A DNA stretch of 23,227 bases, from NCBI GenBank assembly GCA_048976805.1, contig JBHGUR010000081.1:1-23227 (forward strand). Reading direction: 5' to 3'. Below, piece by piece: positions 7,909 through 16,919 of the stretch (the first letter of the stretch is position 1; the number at the start of each line of letters is the position of its first letter). Source of the stretch: Ectobacillus sp048976805. Lineage in GTDB: Bacteria; Bacillota; Bacilli; Bacillales; Bacillaceae_G. Under the pieces are notes generated by a model. The model worked only from the letters and a program-made list of their open reading frames with translations, was not told where the DNA came from and made no database searches. Made by a program: the position numbers and the translations under genes.

Positions 7909-10900
7909 ATGGCCAACAAAATGAAAACACAATGGACTCCTGCGCTTTTTCGCGATTTCCGCCATGCAGAACATGATGCCTGTGGTATCGTATCCGTAAT
8001 GGAAAAGAGGCGTATTGCAACAAAAGAAAATATTGATTTATGCATACAATCATTAGTCAAAATGAACCATCGCGCCGGTTTTATAAACGGAGAAGGAGAC
8101 GGTATCGGAATTCATATTGACCTTCCAAAAAAATTATGGGAAGAAAAGCTGGAATTAGCCGGTCTAGACTCTTCGTTAGTTCACCGTCCCGACTTTGTTG
8201 TGGGCCATTTCTTTCTGGACCGAAAGCAGGATAAAATTCTGCTTCAAGAAGAAATTAGAAATGCATTCGCTAAAGAAAGCTTGGAAATTATACTTGAAAA
8301 CGACCATATCACAAACTCTGCCGCATTAGGCCCGATCGCCCGGAAAGAAGAGCCTGTTTTTTGGCAAGTCGCTTGCTTGCCTATGGGAACAAAAGATAAC
8401 TTAAGCCGAGCTTTATTTGATTTAACTATTTTAATTGAGCAAAATGAGGGCATTCACGTCGCTTCTTTAAGCACGCATCACGCTGTATACAAGGTGATGG
8501 GAGCTGGCGATACGCTTGTAGATTATTATCAAGACTTAACGAATCCTCTTATTGCTTCAACGATGACGCTCGGGCATAACAGATATTCTACGAACACATT
8601 ATCTAACTTCTTCCGCGTTCAACCGTTCAGTGTGCTTGGACATAACGGGGAAATTAACACCATTGCAAAGCTTCGGGATCAGGCGGAAATGATGAACGTA
8701 CCGCTTACAGTTGGGGGCAGCGATTCTCAGGATTTGAACCGGACAATCGAAACGCTGCTTGCACGCCATGATTATAGCTTATTTGAGGCAGTAGATGTTC
8801 TGTTCCCTCCGATTGTAAATGAAATTAAGCTGTACAAAGAGCATTTACAAGATTTATATACGTATATGCGCGAAGCCTGGGGACATTTTGCCCAAGGGCC
8901 AGCAGGCATTATTTCCCGCTATAAGGATGAAGCTGTATTTAGCGTAGATGCCCTTGGTCTTCGCCCGCTTTGGAAAGTTGAAACAGAAAGCTCTTACGTC
9001 TTTTCCTCTGAACCGGGCGTTGTTCTTCCAAGTGAATACGTCGCGGAACCGAAGTCTTTAGCTCCGGGTGAAAAAGTGGGCTTAAAATGGAATGACCAAG
9101 ACGAATTAGTCGTATACGAATATGAAACATACCAAGAAGAAGTATATAAACGCTTCAGCCAACGCGTAAATGTGCACGGCTATCGCTTCAATCTTGCTTC
9201 CCCAGAGCCGGAGCAAGTAGAAGAAGCCGTTCCTGCGTTAAAAGTGGAAGAACGCCAATACGCCGCATTTGGATGGGACCGCGAAAATATCCAATTGGTA
9301 GAGCAAATGGCCGAAAAAGGGGCAGAGCCAATCCGCTCGTTAGGGCATGACGCTCCTCTTGCCGCTTTAGACCTGGGCAGACGCAATATTGCCGACTTTA
9401 TTAAAGAAAGCGTTGCTGTTGTTACAAACCCTGCGATTGACCGTGACCGTGAAGTAGAGCATTTCTCGACACGTACAATTATCGGAAAGCGCCCTTCTCT
9501 ATTTAAAAAAGAAGCAAAACCTTTTGTTGTAGAATTGCCTTCTCCTGTATTGCTAGAAGGAGCAGCAGGATACGAAACTTTAGAACAAACAGGACAGCTT
9601 TCTTATGAGCAGCTTACTAGATTGTTTGCGGCACACGATACTTTATATCGTATATCTGCAACATTTACGAAAGAAGAAACGTTGGCCGAGGCATTGGAAC
9701 GCTTGGCAACTGAAGCTATTATCGCCGTCAGAAAAGGAGCGTCCCTTTTAATCATTGATGACGCGAAAGCACATCAAGAAGGAAATCTATGGATTGATCC
9801 GCATCTTATTATTGGATACTTGCAACAATCACTAGTGAAAGCGCAGCTGCGCCGCAATTGTTCCTTGCTGCTTCGCTCGGGCGCAATCCGTTCCCTTCAT
9901 GATCTTGTGACAGCCTACGGATTAGGCGCCGATGTGATAAGCCCATATTTAATGTTTGCGACAGTGAGCGGCGAAAACAACAAAGCTTGCGTCAACCTCT
10001 ACAACGCTTTAAATAAAGGACTGGAAAAGGTTATTTCTACAATCGGGATTCATGAACTGCGCGGATATGGACGCCTCTTCTCAGCAATCGGCTTGCACGA
10101 GGAAGTTGCTGCCGCACTGAATATCGTGAATTTTCTCGGTTCTGATAAAGTAGCTTTCAACTTTGAAAATATGAAAGCTGATGCCCTAAAGCGGGCGGAG
10201 GATTACGCGCAAGAAGGGACGAAAATGCGAAAAACATTCCATGTCTTCCCGCGCATTTGGAAAGCAATCGGCGATATAGCAAAAGGCAACGCATACGATG
10301 ACTACCGCGAAAAATTGGCAGAAATTGAAGAAAAGACGCCAATTTCTATCCGTCACTTAACGGACTTTAAAACTTCGGATAATCCGGTTGCAACGGAAAA
10401 GGTAAGCATTCAAGTCGGCGACCATGACCTTCCATTTATTATCAGCTCAATGTCGTTCGGCTCTCAAAATGAAGTTGCCTTCCGCGCTTATGCCGAAGCT
10501 GCAGACCAACTGAACATGATTAGCTTAAACGGCGAAGGCGGCGAAATTAAGGATATGATCGGCAAATATCCGAAAACGCGCGGCCAGCAAGTCGCATCCG
10601 GACGCTTCGGGGTTAATGCCGATTTGTTGAATTCCTCAAATTTAATTGAAATTAAAATTGGACAAGGGGCCAAGCCAGGAGAAGGCGGACATTTGCCAGG
10701 CTCCAAAGTAACGGCAAAAATCGCTGAAGCGCGTAACGCGACAATCGGATCTGATTTAATTTCACCGTCGAACAACCATGATATCTATTCAATTGAAGAC
10801 CTGGCACAAATTATTACCGAAATTAAAACAGCCAATAACCAGGCGAAAGTAGCTGTTAAAGTGCCAGTCGTGCCAAATATCGGCACAATCGCCGTCGGTA

Positions 10901-12351
10901 TCGCAAAAGCTGGCGCTGACTTTATTAACATCAGCGGCTTTGACGGCGGTACGGGAGCTGCAAGAATCCATGCCCTGCAGCATGTTGGTTTGCCTGTAGA
11001 AATCGGTGTAAAAGCTGCGCATAACGCCCTTATCGAAGCGGGCATGCGCCAAGGTGTAGAAATTTGGGCTGACGGCGGCATGCGCAGCATTGCGGACGCA
11101 TTGAAGGTTATGCTTCTCGGGGCAAACCGCATCGGCTTTGGCACGCTTTCGATGATTGCGATCGGCTGTACGACTTGCCGCGGCTGTCACTTAGATACGT
11201 GCCACGTCGGTATCGCTACACAGATCGAATCTGAAGCGCAAGCAAAAGAACATGGATTGCGCCGCTTCGTTCCGCGTGAATTTGACGGTGCCGTACAAGG
11301 GCTCATGAATTTGTTTACAACGTTCGGCTTGGAGCTAAAACGCCTCACTGGACAGCTCGGTTTTGCAAACCTGCAACAAATCGTCGGCCGTTCCGACCTT
11401 CTAGAGCAGGTGCGCGGATTGCAGCTTATGGATTTAACGTACTTGCTTGAAGTAATGGATGCAGAAGCTCCGGTAACAGTTGTAACACAAACAAGTCAAA
11501 CTGCGGGCGAAACACAATTTGCTGTAAAATCAAAGGAGCTTGCCGCAGTCGGCGCCGAGCAGCGCGTGATGGGCGGATTAGAATCTTGCTACCGCACAAG
11601 AACAAAGTTGGCAAACGGTGCCCGTCTTGAACCAATTACGCTAAAATATAAAGACGGATCCATTCCTGGAAACGGCCTTGGCGCTTACAATAGCGAAAAT
11701 ATCTTCATCCACGTAAGCGGCGGCGCGCAAGACGGCATTGGAAAAACAGCGTTTGGCGGCGGCATTTATATTATGAAAGCAAAAGGCAAAGACGGAAACT
11801 ATTATAACGGTTCTGTCGGAAAAGGCTTTGGTTATGGTGCGCAAAAAGGCGCCCTATATGTACAAGGAAATGCCGATGCGCGTGCCGGAATCCGCCTGTC
11901 CGGCGCCGACATGATTATCGGCGGCCGTTTAACACAGCCAATTCCAGAAAAAGAACATGGCAACCTCGGTGTTCATTCTAATATTAAAGGCTTTGCCTTT
12001 GAATATATGACAAACGGGCGCGGCCTTGTTTTAGGAGACCCAGGTCCATGGATTTGCGCCGGCATGACAGGCGGTGTCGTATACCTTCGCCATCAGCCGG
12101 AAATGGGCTTAACAAAAGAGGCTGTCGAGCGCCGGATTGCTAAAGGTGCCAATGTAACAATCCAAAAGCCAAGTGCAAAAGGAATCGCCGATATAACAGA
12201 ATTGCTGCTTGATTATATCCGCGTTTTAACAGAACATGAACAATATGAAGAAGCGGGTATCGTCTCCTCCCTTCTTGACGATATTGAGCAAAACTTCTTT
12301 GAAGTTATTCCGAAAAAAGAACAAGCTGATCCGTCTGTTTCTACAGAATGA
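7909..12351 (+). CDS. Glutamate synthase large subunit, stand-alone and divergent
   Basis: 1480 aa, full length for the GltB/GltA alpha subunit, which makes two glutamates from glutamine and 2-oxoglutarate. It has a type II amidotransferase domain whose nucleophile is C25 in HDACGI (24-residue propeptide), with NGEIN later; a central domain (about 450-740); an FMN domain (about 790-1170) with GQGAKPGEGG and ISGFDGGTGA; and a C-terminal GXGXG beta-helix. The 3Fe-4S cysteines C1087, C1093 and C1098 are kept, with an extra C1090. The start is the ATG after GGAGGTGA (7893-7900), not the in-frame ATG at 7891. No gltD small subunit is nearby, so the electron donor is unknown. The amidotransferase domain differs clearly from B. 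subtilis GltA, for example NHRAGFINGEGDGIG where GltA has a longer loop. Confidence 0.92.
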   Translation: MANKMKTQWTPALFRDFRHAEHDACGIVSVMEKRRIATKENIDLCIQSLVKMNHRAGFINGEGDGIGIHIDLPKKLWEEKLELAGLDSSLVHRPDFVVGHFFLDRKQDKILLQEEIRNAFAKESLEIILENDHITNSAALGPIARKEEPVFWQVACLPMGTKDNLSRALFDLTILIEQNEGIHVASLSTHHAVYKVMGAGDTLVDYYQDLTNPLIASTMTLGHNRYSTNTLSNFFRVQPFSVLGHNGEINTIAKLRDQAEMMNVPLTVGGSDSQDLNRTIETLLARHDYSLFEAVDVLFPPIVNEIKLYKEHLQDLYTYMREAWGHFAQGPAGIISRYKDEAVFSVDALGLRPLWKVETESSYVFSSEPGVVLPSEYVAEPKSLAPGEKVGLKWNDQDELVVYEYETYQEEVYKRFSQRVNVHGYRFNLASPEPEQVEEAVPALKVEERQYAAFGWDRENIQLVEQMAEKGAEPIRSLGHDAPLAALDLGRRNIADFIKESVAVVTNPAIDRDREVEHFSTRTIIGKRPSLFKKEAKPFVVELPSPVLLEGAAGYETLEQTGQLSYEQLTRLFAAHDTLYRISATFTKEETLAEALERLATEAIIAVRKGASLLIIDDAKAHQEGNLWIDPHLIIGYLQQSLVKAQLRRNCSLLLRSGAIRSLHDLVTAYGLGADVISPYLMFATVSGENNKACVNLYNALNKGLEKVISTIGIHELRGYGRLFSAIGLHEEVAAALNIVNFLGSDKVAFNFENMKADALKRAEDYAQEGTKMRKTFHVFPRIWKAIGDIAKGNAYDDYREKLAEIEEKTPISIRHLTDFKTSDNPVATEKVSIQVGDHDLPFIISSMSFGSQNEVAFRAYAEAADQLNMISLNGEGGEIKDMIGKYPKTRGQQVASGRFGVNADLLNSSNLIEIKIGQGAKPGEGGHLPGSKVTAKIAEARNATIGSDLISPSNNHDIYSIEDLAQIITEIKTANNQAKVAVKVPVVPNIGTIAVGIAKAGADFINISGFDGGTGAARIHALQHVGLPVEIGVKAAHNALIEAGMRQGVEIWADGGMRSIADALKVMLLGANRIGFGTLSMIAIGCTTCRGCHLDTCHVGIATQIESEAQAKEHGLRRFVPREFDGAVQGLMNLFTTFGLELKRLTGQLGFANLQQIVGRSDLLEQVRGLQLMDLTYLLEVMDAEAPVTVVTQTSQTAGETQFAVKSKELAAVGAEQRVMGGLESCYRTRTKLANGARLEPITLKYKDGSIPGNGLGAYNSENIFIHVSGGAQDGIGKTAFGGGIYIMKAKGKDGNYYNGSVGKGFGYGAQKGALYVQGNADARAGIRLSGADMIIGGRLTQPIPEKEHGNLGVHSNIKGFAFEYMTNGRGLVLGDPGPWICAGMTGGVVYLRHQPEMGLTKEAVERRIAKGANVTIQKPSAKGIADITELLLDYIRVLTEHEQYEEAGIVSSLLDDIEQNFFEVIPKKEQADPSVSTE

Positions 12352-12386
12352 TGCATGTCAATTGACTATTCGGGCAGCCCCACAGC

Positions 12387-12420
12387 AAAAAAACCTGCTG
12401 AAATTCCAGCAGGTTTTTTT
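12387..12420 (+). terminator. Glutamate synthase terminator
   Basis: CCTGCTG and CAGCAGG form a stem around AAATTC, flanked by seven A on the left and seven T on the right. It is 36 bp after the stop codon and is a textbook rho-independent terminator. Confidence 0.9.
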
Positions 12421-12445
12421 GGTTAAACTTCCTAGTAAAAAGTTC

Positions 12446-12474
12446 TTGCTAACCAAAAACAATGCTTGTATAGT
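12446..12474 (+). promoter_or_regulatory. ygaE promoter
   Basis: -35 TTGCTA (12446-12451), 17-nt spacer and -10 TATAGT (12469-12474), about 48 nt before the ygaE start and directly after the upstream terminator. Confidence 0.6.
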
Positions 12475-12521
12475 TACATGTTGTGCATGAAACGCTAGAA
12501 TACAGAAAGGAATTTTTAAGC

Positions 12522-13610
12522 ATGAAACTTGGTGCTCGGATTTTCAAAACGGGTATTGCAATTACATTGGCATTGTATGCATCCATCCTATTAGGAATGC
12601 CTTCTCCTGTGTTTGCGGGAATCTCGGCGGTATTTGCCGTTCAGCCATCTGTATACCGCTCTTACTTAACGGCATTAGAACAAATTCAAGCAAATGTGAT
12701 CGGCGCGTTTTTTGCGATTACGTTTGCCCTTATCTTCGGGCATGACCCTTTCATTGTCGGCCTGACATCTATACTAGTCATTCTCTTAACCCGGCAGCTG
12801 CGCCTGGATAATACAATTTCCATCGCGCTTGTAACGGTAATTGCCATTATGGAATATAAAGGGCCAAACTTCTTCGATTTCGCCCTTTTGCGCTTCGTTA
12901 CTGTCATGATCGGCATTTTGGCAGCATCCCTTGTAAACCTTATTTTTATGCCGCCAAAATATGAAACGAAGCTGTATCATAAAATTTCAGCTAATACGGA
13001 AGAAATATTGAAATGGATCCGCATGAGCACGCATCAGGCATCCGATTTTCTTGCATTAAAAACAGATTTAGACCGGATGAAAGAAAAAATGATTAAAGTC
13101 AATCATTTTTATTTACTATATAAAGAAGAACGAATATACTCGAAAAAAGCGCGCTATGCAAAGTCACGCAAGCTCGTTCTGTTTAGACAAATGCTCACGA
13201 CAACAAACCGCGCCCTGGATACGCTAAAACTGCTTCACCGTTTGGAAAATGAGCTGCATTATATGCCGGATACATTCCAAAGGCTCATTCGAAACGAGTT
13301 GGACTGTCTCGTAAATTATCATGAACAAGTGCTCTTAAAATTTATCGGCAAAACGAAAACACACCAGGCGCTAGATATGCTGGAAATGGTATGTTTGCGC
13401 AAAGATGAATTAATCCGCTCCTTCATGTCTTACCGCAATGAAGAGCGGGAAGATGATTATAAAACATGGCTTCATCTCTTCCCGCTTATTTCCTCTATCC
13501 TCGATTACAGCGAAGAGGTAGAGCATTTAGACCGCTTAATTAGCAGCTTCTACACGTACCATAAACCGGATGAAGAATTAGAAATAGACGAAAAACGGGA
13601 AGATGAATAA
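12522..13610 (+). CDS. ygaE: YgaE-type membrane protein (UPF0421, aromatic acid exporter family)
   Basis: 362 aa. The N-terminal ~150 residues form a bundle of hydrophobic helices with small loops (about residues 7-145), like the FUSC/aromatic-acid-exporter fold. The remaining ~210 residues are charged, helical and probably cytoplasmic, ending in a very acidic tail. The ATG at 12522 has AAAGGAA 9 nt upstream and aligns with the start of B. subtilis YgaE; an upstream ATG at 12483 adds 13 residues without a ribosome site. Transport activity is inferred from the family name only. It is convergent with ygaD; its TAA stop lies in the shared terminator. Confidence 0.87.
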   Translation: MKLGARIFKTGIAITLALYASILLGMPSPVFAGISAVFAVQPSVYRSYLTALEQIQANVIGAFFAITFALIFGHDPFIVGLTSILVILLTRQLRLDNTISIALVTVIAIMEYKGPNFFDFALLRFVTVMIGILAASLVNLIFMPPKYETKLYHKISANTEEILKWIRMSTHQASDFLALKTDLDRMKEKMIKVNHFYLLYKEERIYSKKARYAKSRKLVLFRQMLTTTNRALDTLKLLHRLENELHYMPDTFQRLIRNELDCLVNYHEQVLLKFIGKTKTHQALDMLEMVCLRKDELIRSFMSYRNEEREDDYKTWLHLFPLISSILDYSEEVEHLDRLISSFYTYHKPDEELEIDEKREDE

Positions 13611-13635
13611 GCCTCCGCATTTGCGGAGGCTTATT
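13606..13635. terminator. Bidirectional terminator of ygaE and ygaD
   Basis: A perfect 14-bp inverted repeat, AATAAGCCTCCGCA and its complement, lies between convergent genes. It includes the ygaE stop (13608-13610) and the ygaD stop (13631-13633) in its arms. A T-rich run follows on the plus strand (ATTGTTTT). Confidence 0.85.
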
Positions 13636-15385
13636 GTTTTGCATACTCAATATTTTGGATATGATACAAATCATAATAATACCCTTGCATTTGCATGAGT
13701 TCTTCATGCGTGCCGATTTCCTTTACTTCCCCATCTTGCAAATAAATAATTTTATCTACATGGGTAATGGTGGAGAGCCGATGGGCGATAACCAGCGTTG
13801 TCCGGCTGGCAGCGAGAGTTTGCAGCGCTTCTTGAATATATTTTTCATTTTCTAAATCAAGAGCTGATGTCGCTTCGTCCAAAATAAGCAACGATGGATT
13901 CTTCAAAAACACGCGGGCAATAGCGATGCGCTGCCGCTGTCCCCCTGAAAGCTTTACGCCCCGCTCTCCAACGATTGTATCATAACCGTCTGGAAGGCTC
14001 ATAATAAAGCTATGGGCATGCGCTGCTTTTGCCGCCTCAATCATCTCCTTCTCCGTCGCCCCGGGCCTTCCATATAAAATATTGGCTCTAATTGTATCGC
14101 TAAATAAAATATTATCTTGCAGGACAATCCCGATATGGCCGCGCAAATTGGCAAGATCATAGTCGCGTACATCAACATTGTCAATTGTGATTTTTCCGTC
14201 TGTCACGTCATAAAAACGCGGAATTAACCCGACAAGCGAAGATTTTCCGCCGCCGCTTAATCCGACAAGCGCCACTTTCTCCCCCGGTTCAATCCGGATG
14301 TTAATGCGCTTTAGCACATACGGGTCCTTTTCATTATATCGAAAAGATACATCGTGAAAGGCGATTTCCCCGTACATGTTTTTTCTTGTAACCGCATTTG
14401 GCCTATTTTCAATTTCGTATGATTCATCAAGCAGTTCGAACACACGGTCCATCGAAGCGAACGACTGCGTCAACGTAGTAGACGAGTTTACAAGCCTGCG
14501 CAGCGGGCTGTATAAGCTATCCATATAACCGACAAATGCTACCATCGTTCCTAACGTAAGCTCGCCACGGATTACCTGATATGCGGTAAAGCCAATCACA
14601 ATTAACGGGCCAAGATCTGTCAGTGTATTAACCGAAGAAAAGGTTTTTGCCGTCCAGCTCGTATGGTCTAAAGCTTTAGACAAGAACTCGCCGTTCTTCC
14701 CAGCAAACTGCTCTTTTTCATACTCCTCTAGCGCAAAGCTGCGGGTTACTTGAATCCCTTGAATTCGTTCATGCAAATATGCTTGCATGGAAGCGAGCGC
14801 TTGGGAACGGGCCTTTGTCAACTGGCGCAGGCGGCTGAAAAAATATTTTACCGCGATGGCGTAAACAGGCAAAACAAGCAACGCGATAAGGGTAAGCTTT
14901 GCATTCATTGTAAACATGACTGCAATGGCAATTAATATGGTCGCGGTATCAAGCCAAACATTCATAAGGCCGGTAATGACAAAATCCTTCGTTTGCTCTA
15001 CATCATTAATAACGCGCGAGATTACTTCCCCTGTTTTCGTGTTTGAATAATAACGCAAGCTTAGCTTTTGCAGGTGAGAAAAAATATGCTTGCGCAAATC
15101 ATACAAAACCGTACTGCCAATTCGCTGCGCAAAATATTGGCGGTAATATTCGATAGGCGGGCGAAGGATGGCGAAGATAAACAGGGCCCCTCCCATGGCG
15201 GCAAAGAGATGCATTGTTTTATCTTGAAGATTTTTATCGCTTTGGATAATGTCATCAATAATATACTTGAGAAGCAGCGGCAGAATTAAAGGAATCCCAA
15301 ATTTAATGAACCCGATAATGATGGTGAGTACAATCTGCCCCCTATAAGGCTTTACAAAGCGCAAGTAACGTTTTATGCTGTCCAA
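13631..15385 (-). CDS. ygaD: YgaD, multidrug-type ABC exporter (TMD-NBD half transporter)
   Basis: 584 aa. The first ~310 residues are a six-helix ABC type-1 exporter domain; the rest is the ATPase: Walker A GLSGGGKSS (375-383), Q-loop Q423, signature LSGGQ (479-483), Walker B LLILDEATSALD (499-510) and H-loop H535. It would work as a homodimeric exporter of the MsbA/Sav1866/BmrA type; substrate unknown. The start is TTG at 15383-15385, preceded by GGGGGGAG at about 5 nt. Length and neighbours (ygaC, ygaE) match B. subtilis YgaD. The region from 15386 to the ygaC terminator holds only a short CCGT-TTCCTTT-ACGG dyad. Confidence 0.94.
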   Translation of the reverse strand: MDSIKRYLRFVKPYRGQIVLTIIIGFIKFGIPLILPLLLKYIIDDIIQSDKNLQDKTMHLFAAMGGALFIFAILRPPIEYYRQYFAQRIGSTVLYDLRKHIFSHLQKLSLRYYSNTKTGEVISRVINDVEQTKDFVITGLMNVWLDTATILIAIAVMFTMNAKLTLIALLVLPVYAIAVKYFFSRLRQLTKARSQALASMQAYLHERIQGIQVTRSFALEEYEKEQFAGKNGEFLSKALDHTSWTAKTFSSVNTLTDLGPLIVIGFTAYQVIRGELTLGTMVAFVGYMDSLYSPLRRLVNSSTTLTQSFASMDRVFELLDESYEIENRPNAVTRKNMYGEIAFHDVSFRYNEKDPYVLKRINIRIEPGEKVALVGLSGGGKSSLVGLIPRFYDVTDGKITIDNVDVRDYDLANLRGHIGIVLQDNILFSDTIRANILYGRPGATEKEMIEAAKAAHAHSFIMSLPDGYDTIVGERGVKLSGGQRQRIAIARVFLKNPSLLILDEATSALDLENEKYIQEALQTLAASRTTLVIAHRLSTITHVDKIIYLQDGEVKEIGTHEELMQMQGYYYDLYHIQNIEYAKQ

Positions 15386-15497
15386 CTAACTCCCCCCTTT
15401 TTCTGCTATTGCTAAGAAGCGCGCGCCGCCAGCCGTTGTTGAGAAAAAAACATCCGTTTCCTTTACGGAAGGGATAAATATGAATTGCGATATTTTA

Positions 15498-15527
15498 AGA
15501 AAACCTGCTGAATATTCCTTCAGCAGG
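15498..15527 (-). terminator. ygaC terminator
   Basis: On the minus strand CCTGCTGAA pairs with TTCAGCAGG around a 6-nt loop (15504-15527) and is followed by TTTTCTT. It lies 7 bp after the ygaC stop. The stem is nearly the same as that of the glutamate synthase terminator. Confidence 0.85.
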
Positions 15528-15534
15528 CTGCTTC

Positions 15535-16065
15535 TTAATCTTTATACGTAAGATAACGTTCATACCATATGTCGATAAAATCTGGGGCAAAGGGACCTTT
15601 TCGCTGATGAATCCACTGTATTAAATATTGTACGTTGCGCTTAAGAATTGTATCGATTACATTCGGATAATTCATGAACCGGCGATGCTTCTCATACTCA
15701 TCCTCATCTAAAAGGACATACGTCATGTCCGGATACACTTTAATATCCAAATCATAATCAATATATTTCAGAGCCTCTTCATCGTAGGCAAACGGGGAGC
15801 TTAAATTACAATAATAATAAATTCCGTCATTGCGGAGCATACCAATAATATTAAACCAATGGCTACCGTGAAAATAGCAAATAGCCGGCTCTCTCGTAAC
15901 CCACGTCCTGCCATCCGACTCTGTGACCAATGTGCGGTCATTCGCCCCGATAACCAGGCTTTGCGTCCCTTTTAAGACAGTCGTTTCCTCCCAAATTCTA
16001 TGAATAAAACCATTATGCTTATAACTATGTATTTGAATTTTTTCTCCTTCTTTGGGAAAGCCCAT
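15535..16065 (-). CDS. ygaC: YgaC, DUF402 family protein (UPF0374)
   Basis: 176 aa, the same length as B. subtilis YgaC. The DUF402 barrel is clear: GTQSLVIGANDRTLV, the TREPAICYFH strand and the DYDLDIKVYPDMT motif, whose acidic residues bind divalent metal in relatives. Some DUF402 proteins hydrolyse nucleoside di- and triphosphates (Ntdp type), so this is probably a nucleotide phosphatase; inferred from the family. The ATG at 16065 has AGGGAG 5-6 nt upstream and gives the conserved MGFPKEGEKIQIHSYKH start; an upstream ATG at 16083 would add six residues. It is the downstream neighbour of ygaB on the same strand, with a mobile element between. Confidence 0.93.
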   Translation of the reverse strand: MGFPKEGEKIQIHSYKHNGFIHRIWEETTVLKGTQSLVIGANDRTLVTESDGRTWVTREPAICYFHGSHWFNIIGMLRNDGIYYYCNLSSPFAYDEEALKYIDYDLDIKVYPDMTYVLLDEDEYEKHRRFMNYPNVIDTILKRNVQYLIQWIHQRKGPFAPDFIDIWYERYLTYKD

Positions 16066-16118
16066 ATTTCTCCCTTCTTTCATTCTGGACGCTACTCCTG
16101 TAACAGTCGTTTCTTCTT

Positions 16119-16147
16119 ATTATAAAGGTTATAACCGCTTTTTAAAA
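16119..16147 (-). promoter_or_regulatory. Possible ygaC promoter
   Basis: On the minus strand a perfect -10 TATAAT (16119-16124) and a poor -35 TTTTAA (16142-16147) are 17 nt apart. The -35 overlaps the target duplication of the adjacent mobile element. A GGTTATAACC palindrome lies in the spacer. Confidence 0.45.
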
Positions 16148-16150
16148 CAA

Positions 16151-16288
16151 CACGCTGTTAAAGGCTAATGTTGATTTTGATTGATTTGTTGATCTGGAAC
16201 GAAAGGCGCAGCGGGAAAAGCGGCTCGGACCCGCCCGCGAAAAGCGTCCGCCTGTAGTGGAAAATCAACATTCAAGTTTAACAGAGCC
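16151..16288. mobile_element. MITE-like element, copy 2, with 8-bp target duplication
   Basis: 138 bp, similar along its whole length to the element at 7739-7882: CTGTTAAAGGCTAATGTTGATTT near the left end in both, then the shared core GCGTCCGCCTGTAGTGGAAA, and TTTAACAGAGCC at the right. It is flanked by a perfect direct repeat TAAAACAA (16143-16150 and 16289-16296). The outermost left bases have drifted (CACG instead of GGCT), so this copy may be unable to move. It lies between ygaB and the ygaC promoter. Confidence 0.85.
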
Positions 16289-16323
16289 TAAAACAAAAGA
16301 GCCGCCTCCATCCGAGTGACTCT

Positions 16324-16569
16324 TCAATAATGTATAACCTTTTCCTTTTGAAAAGATTGAATCACTTCGTGCGTTTGCTGTTCAAACGCCTCTTGCAGTG
16401 TATGTAAGTTTCTCTGCGTTTTTTGTATATGTTCCTGTATTTCCTCCAACTTTACATGATCCTTCATAATGCGCGACATTCTTTGATATCTCTCTAGCTC
16501 CATTTGCAAATCCAAAAGCTCATTCATTATTTTCAACTGTTCTCCAACGAGCCGATCAAATTCTCTCAT
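16324..16569 (-). CDS. ygaB: YgaB, small coiled-coil protein
   Basis: 81 aa, almost entirely charged helix (residues 3-72), with heptad-like spacing of Leu, Ile and Met and many Gln/Glu. This predicts a coiled coil; there is no signal peptide or membrane segment. Length and position between sspE and ygaC match B. subtilis YgaB, whose function is unknown. A GAGAGGGGA site about 9 nt before the ATG supports the start. A weak GAGTC/GGCTC hairpin followed by TTTTGTTTT on the minus strand (about 16291-16321) may be its terminator and overlaps the target site of the mobile element. Confidence 0.82.
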   Translation of the reverse strand: MREFDRLVGEQLKIMNELLDLQMELERYQRMSRIMKDHVKLEEIQEHIQKTQRNLHTLQEAFEQQTHEVIQSFQKEKVIHY

Positions 16570-16671
16570 CCCATTCTTCCCCTCTCAAAATGTCTACTTC
16601 CATTAATTCGCACTTTATCATTTTATTCCTTTGACTACATTTGTAGACCCATCAGAACTTCTGTCGTTTAT

Positions 16672-16795
16672 CCAGAAAAGCGGAGACGGCTCGTTCAGGC
16701 GCAGAAGATAAGGTTCTTCGACCAAAAAAGGCGCTTTTTGCCTTTATGGGCGAAGGTTCTTAGCTGGCAGCGCCTAGCCGGCTGAGCTGGACAAT
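16672..16795. repeat. 124-bp intergenic repeat, unit A
   Basis: First of two head-to-tail diverged units. It starts CCAGAAAAGCGGA, holds a small AAAGGC/GCCTTT hairpin in its middle and ends GAGCTGGACAA. It resembles a repeat type I recall as widespread in Bacillaceae intergenic regions. The 477-bp gap between ygaB and sspE holds no gene; short frames across it lack ribosome sites. Confidence 0.7.
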
Positions 16796-16919
16796 CCAGA
16801 AAAGCGGAAGCGGCTCGTTCAGCTCCGGAAGGCAGAGGTTCTCCGCACGAAAAGGCGCTTTTTGCCTTTGCGGGTGGAGGTTCTCTGACAGGAGGAGCTA
16901 GCCGATAAAGCTGGACAAC
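16796..16919. repeat. 124-bp intergenic repeat, unit B
   Basis: Second unit, exactly 124 bp after the first. The starting CCAGAAAAGCGGA, the GGCTCGTTCAG block, the AAAAGGCGCTTTTTGCCTTT hairpin and the GCTGGACAA end are kept; the rest has diverged, so the duplication is not recent. Confidence 0.7.

Noticed and set aside
10785..11190. Antisense frames of 119 and 133 codons inside the glutamate synthase gene
   Set aside because: They mirror the FMN domain coding region, lack start signals and have the composition expected of shadow frames.
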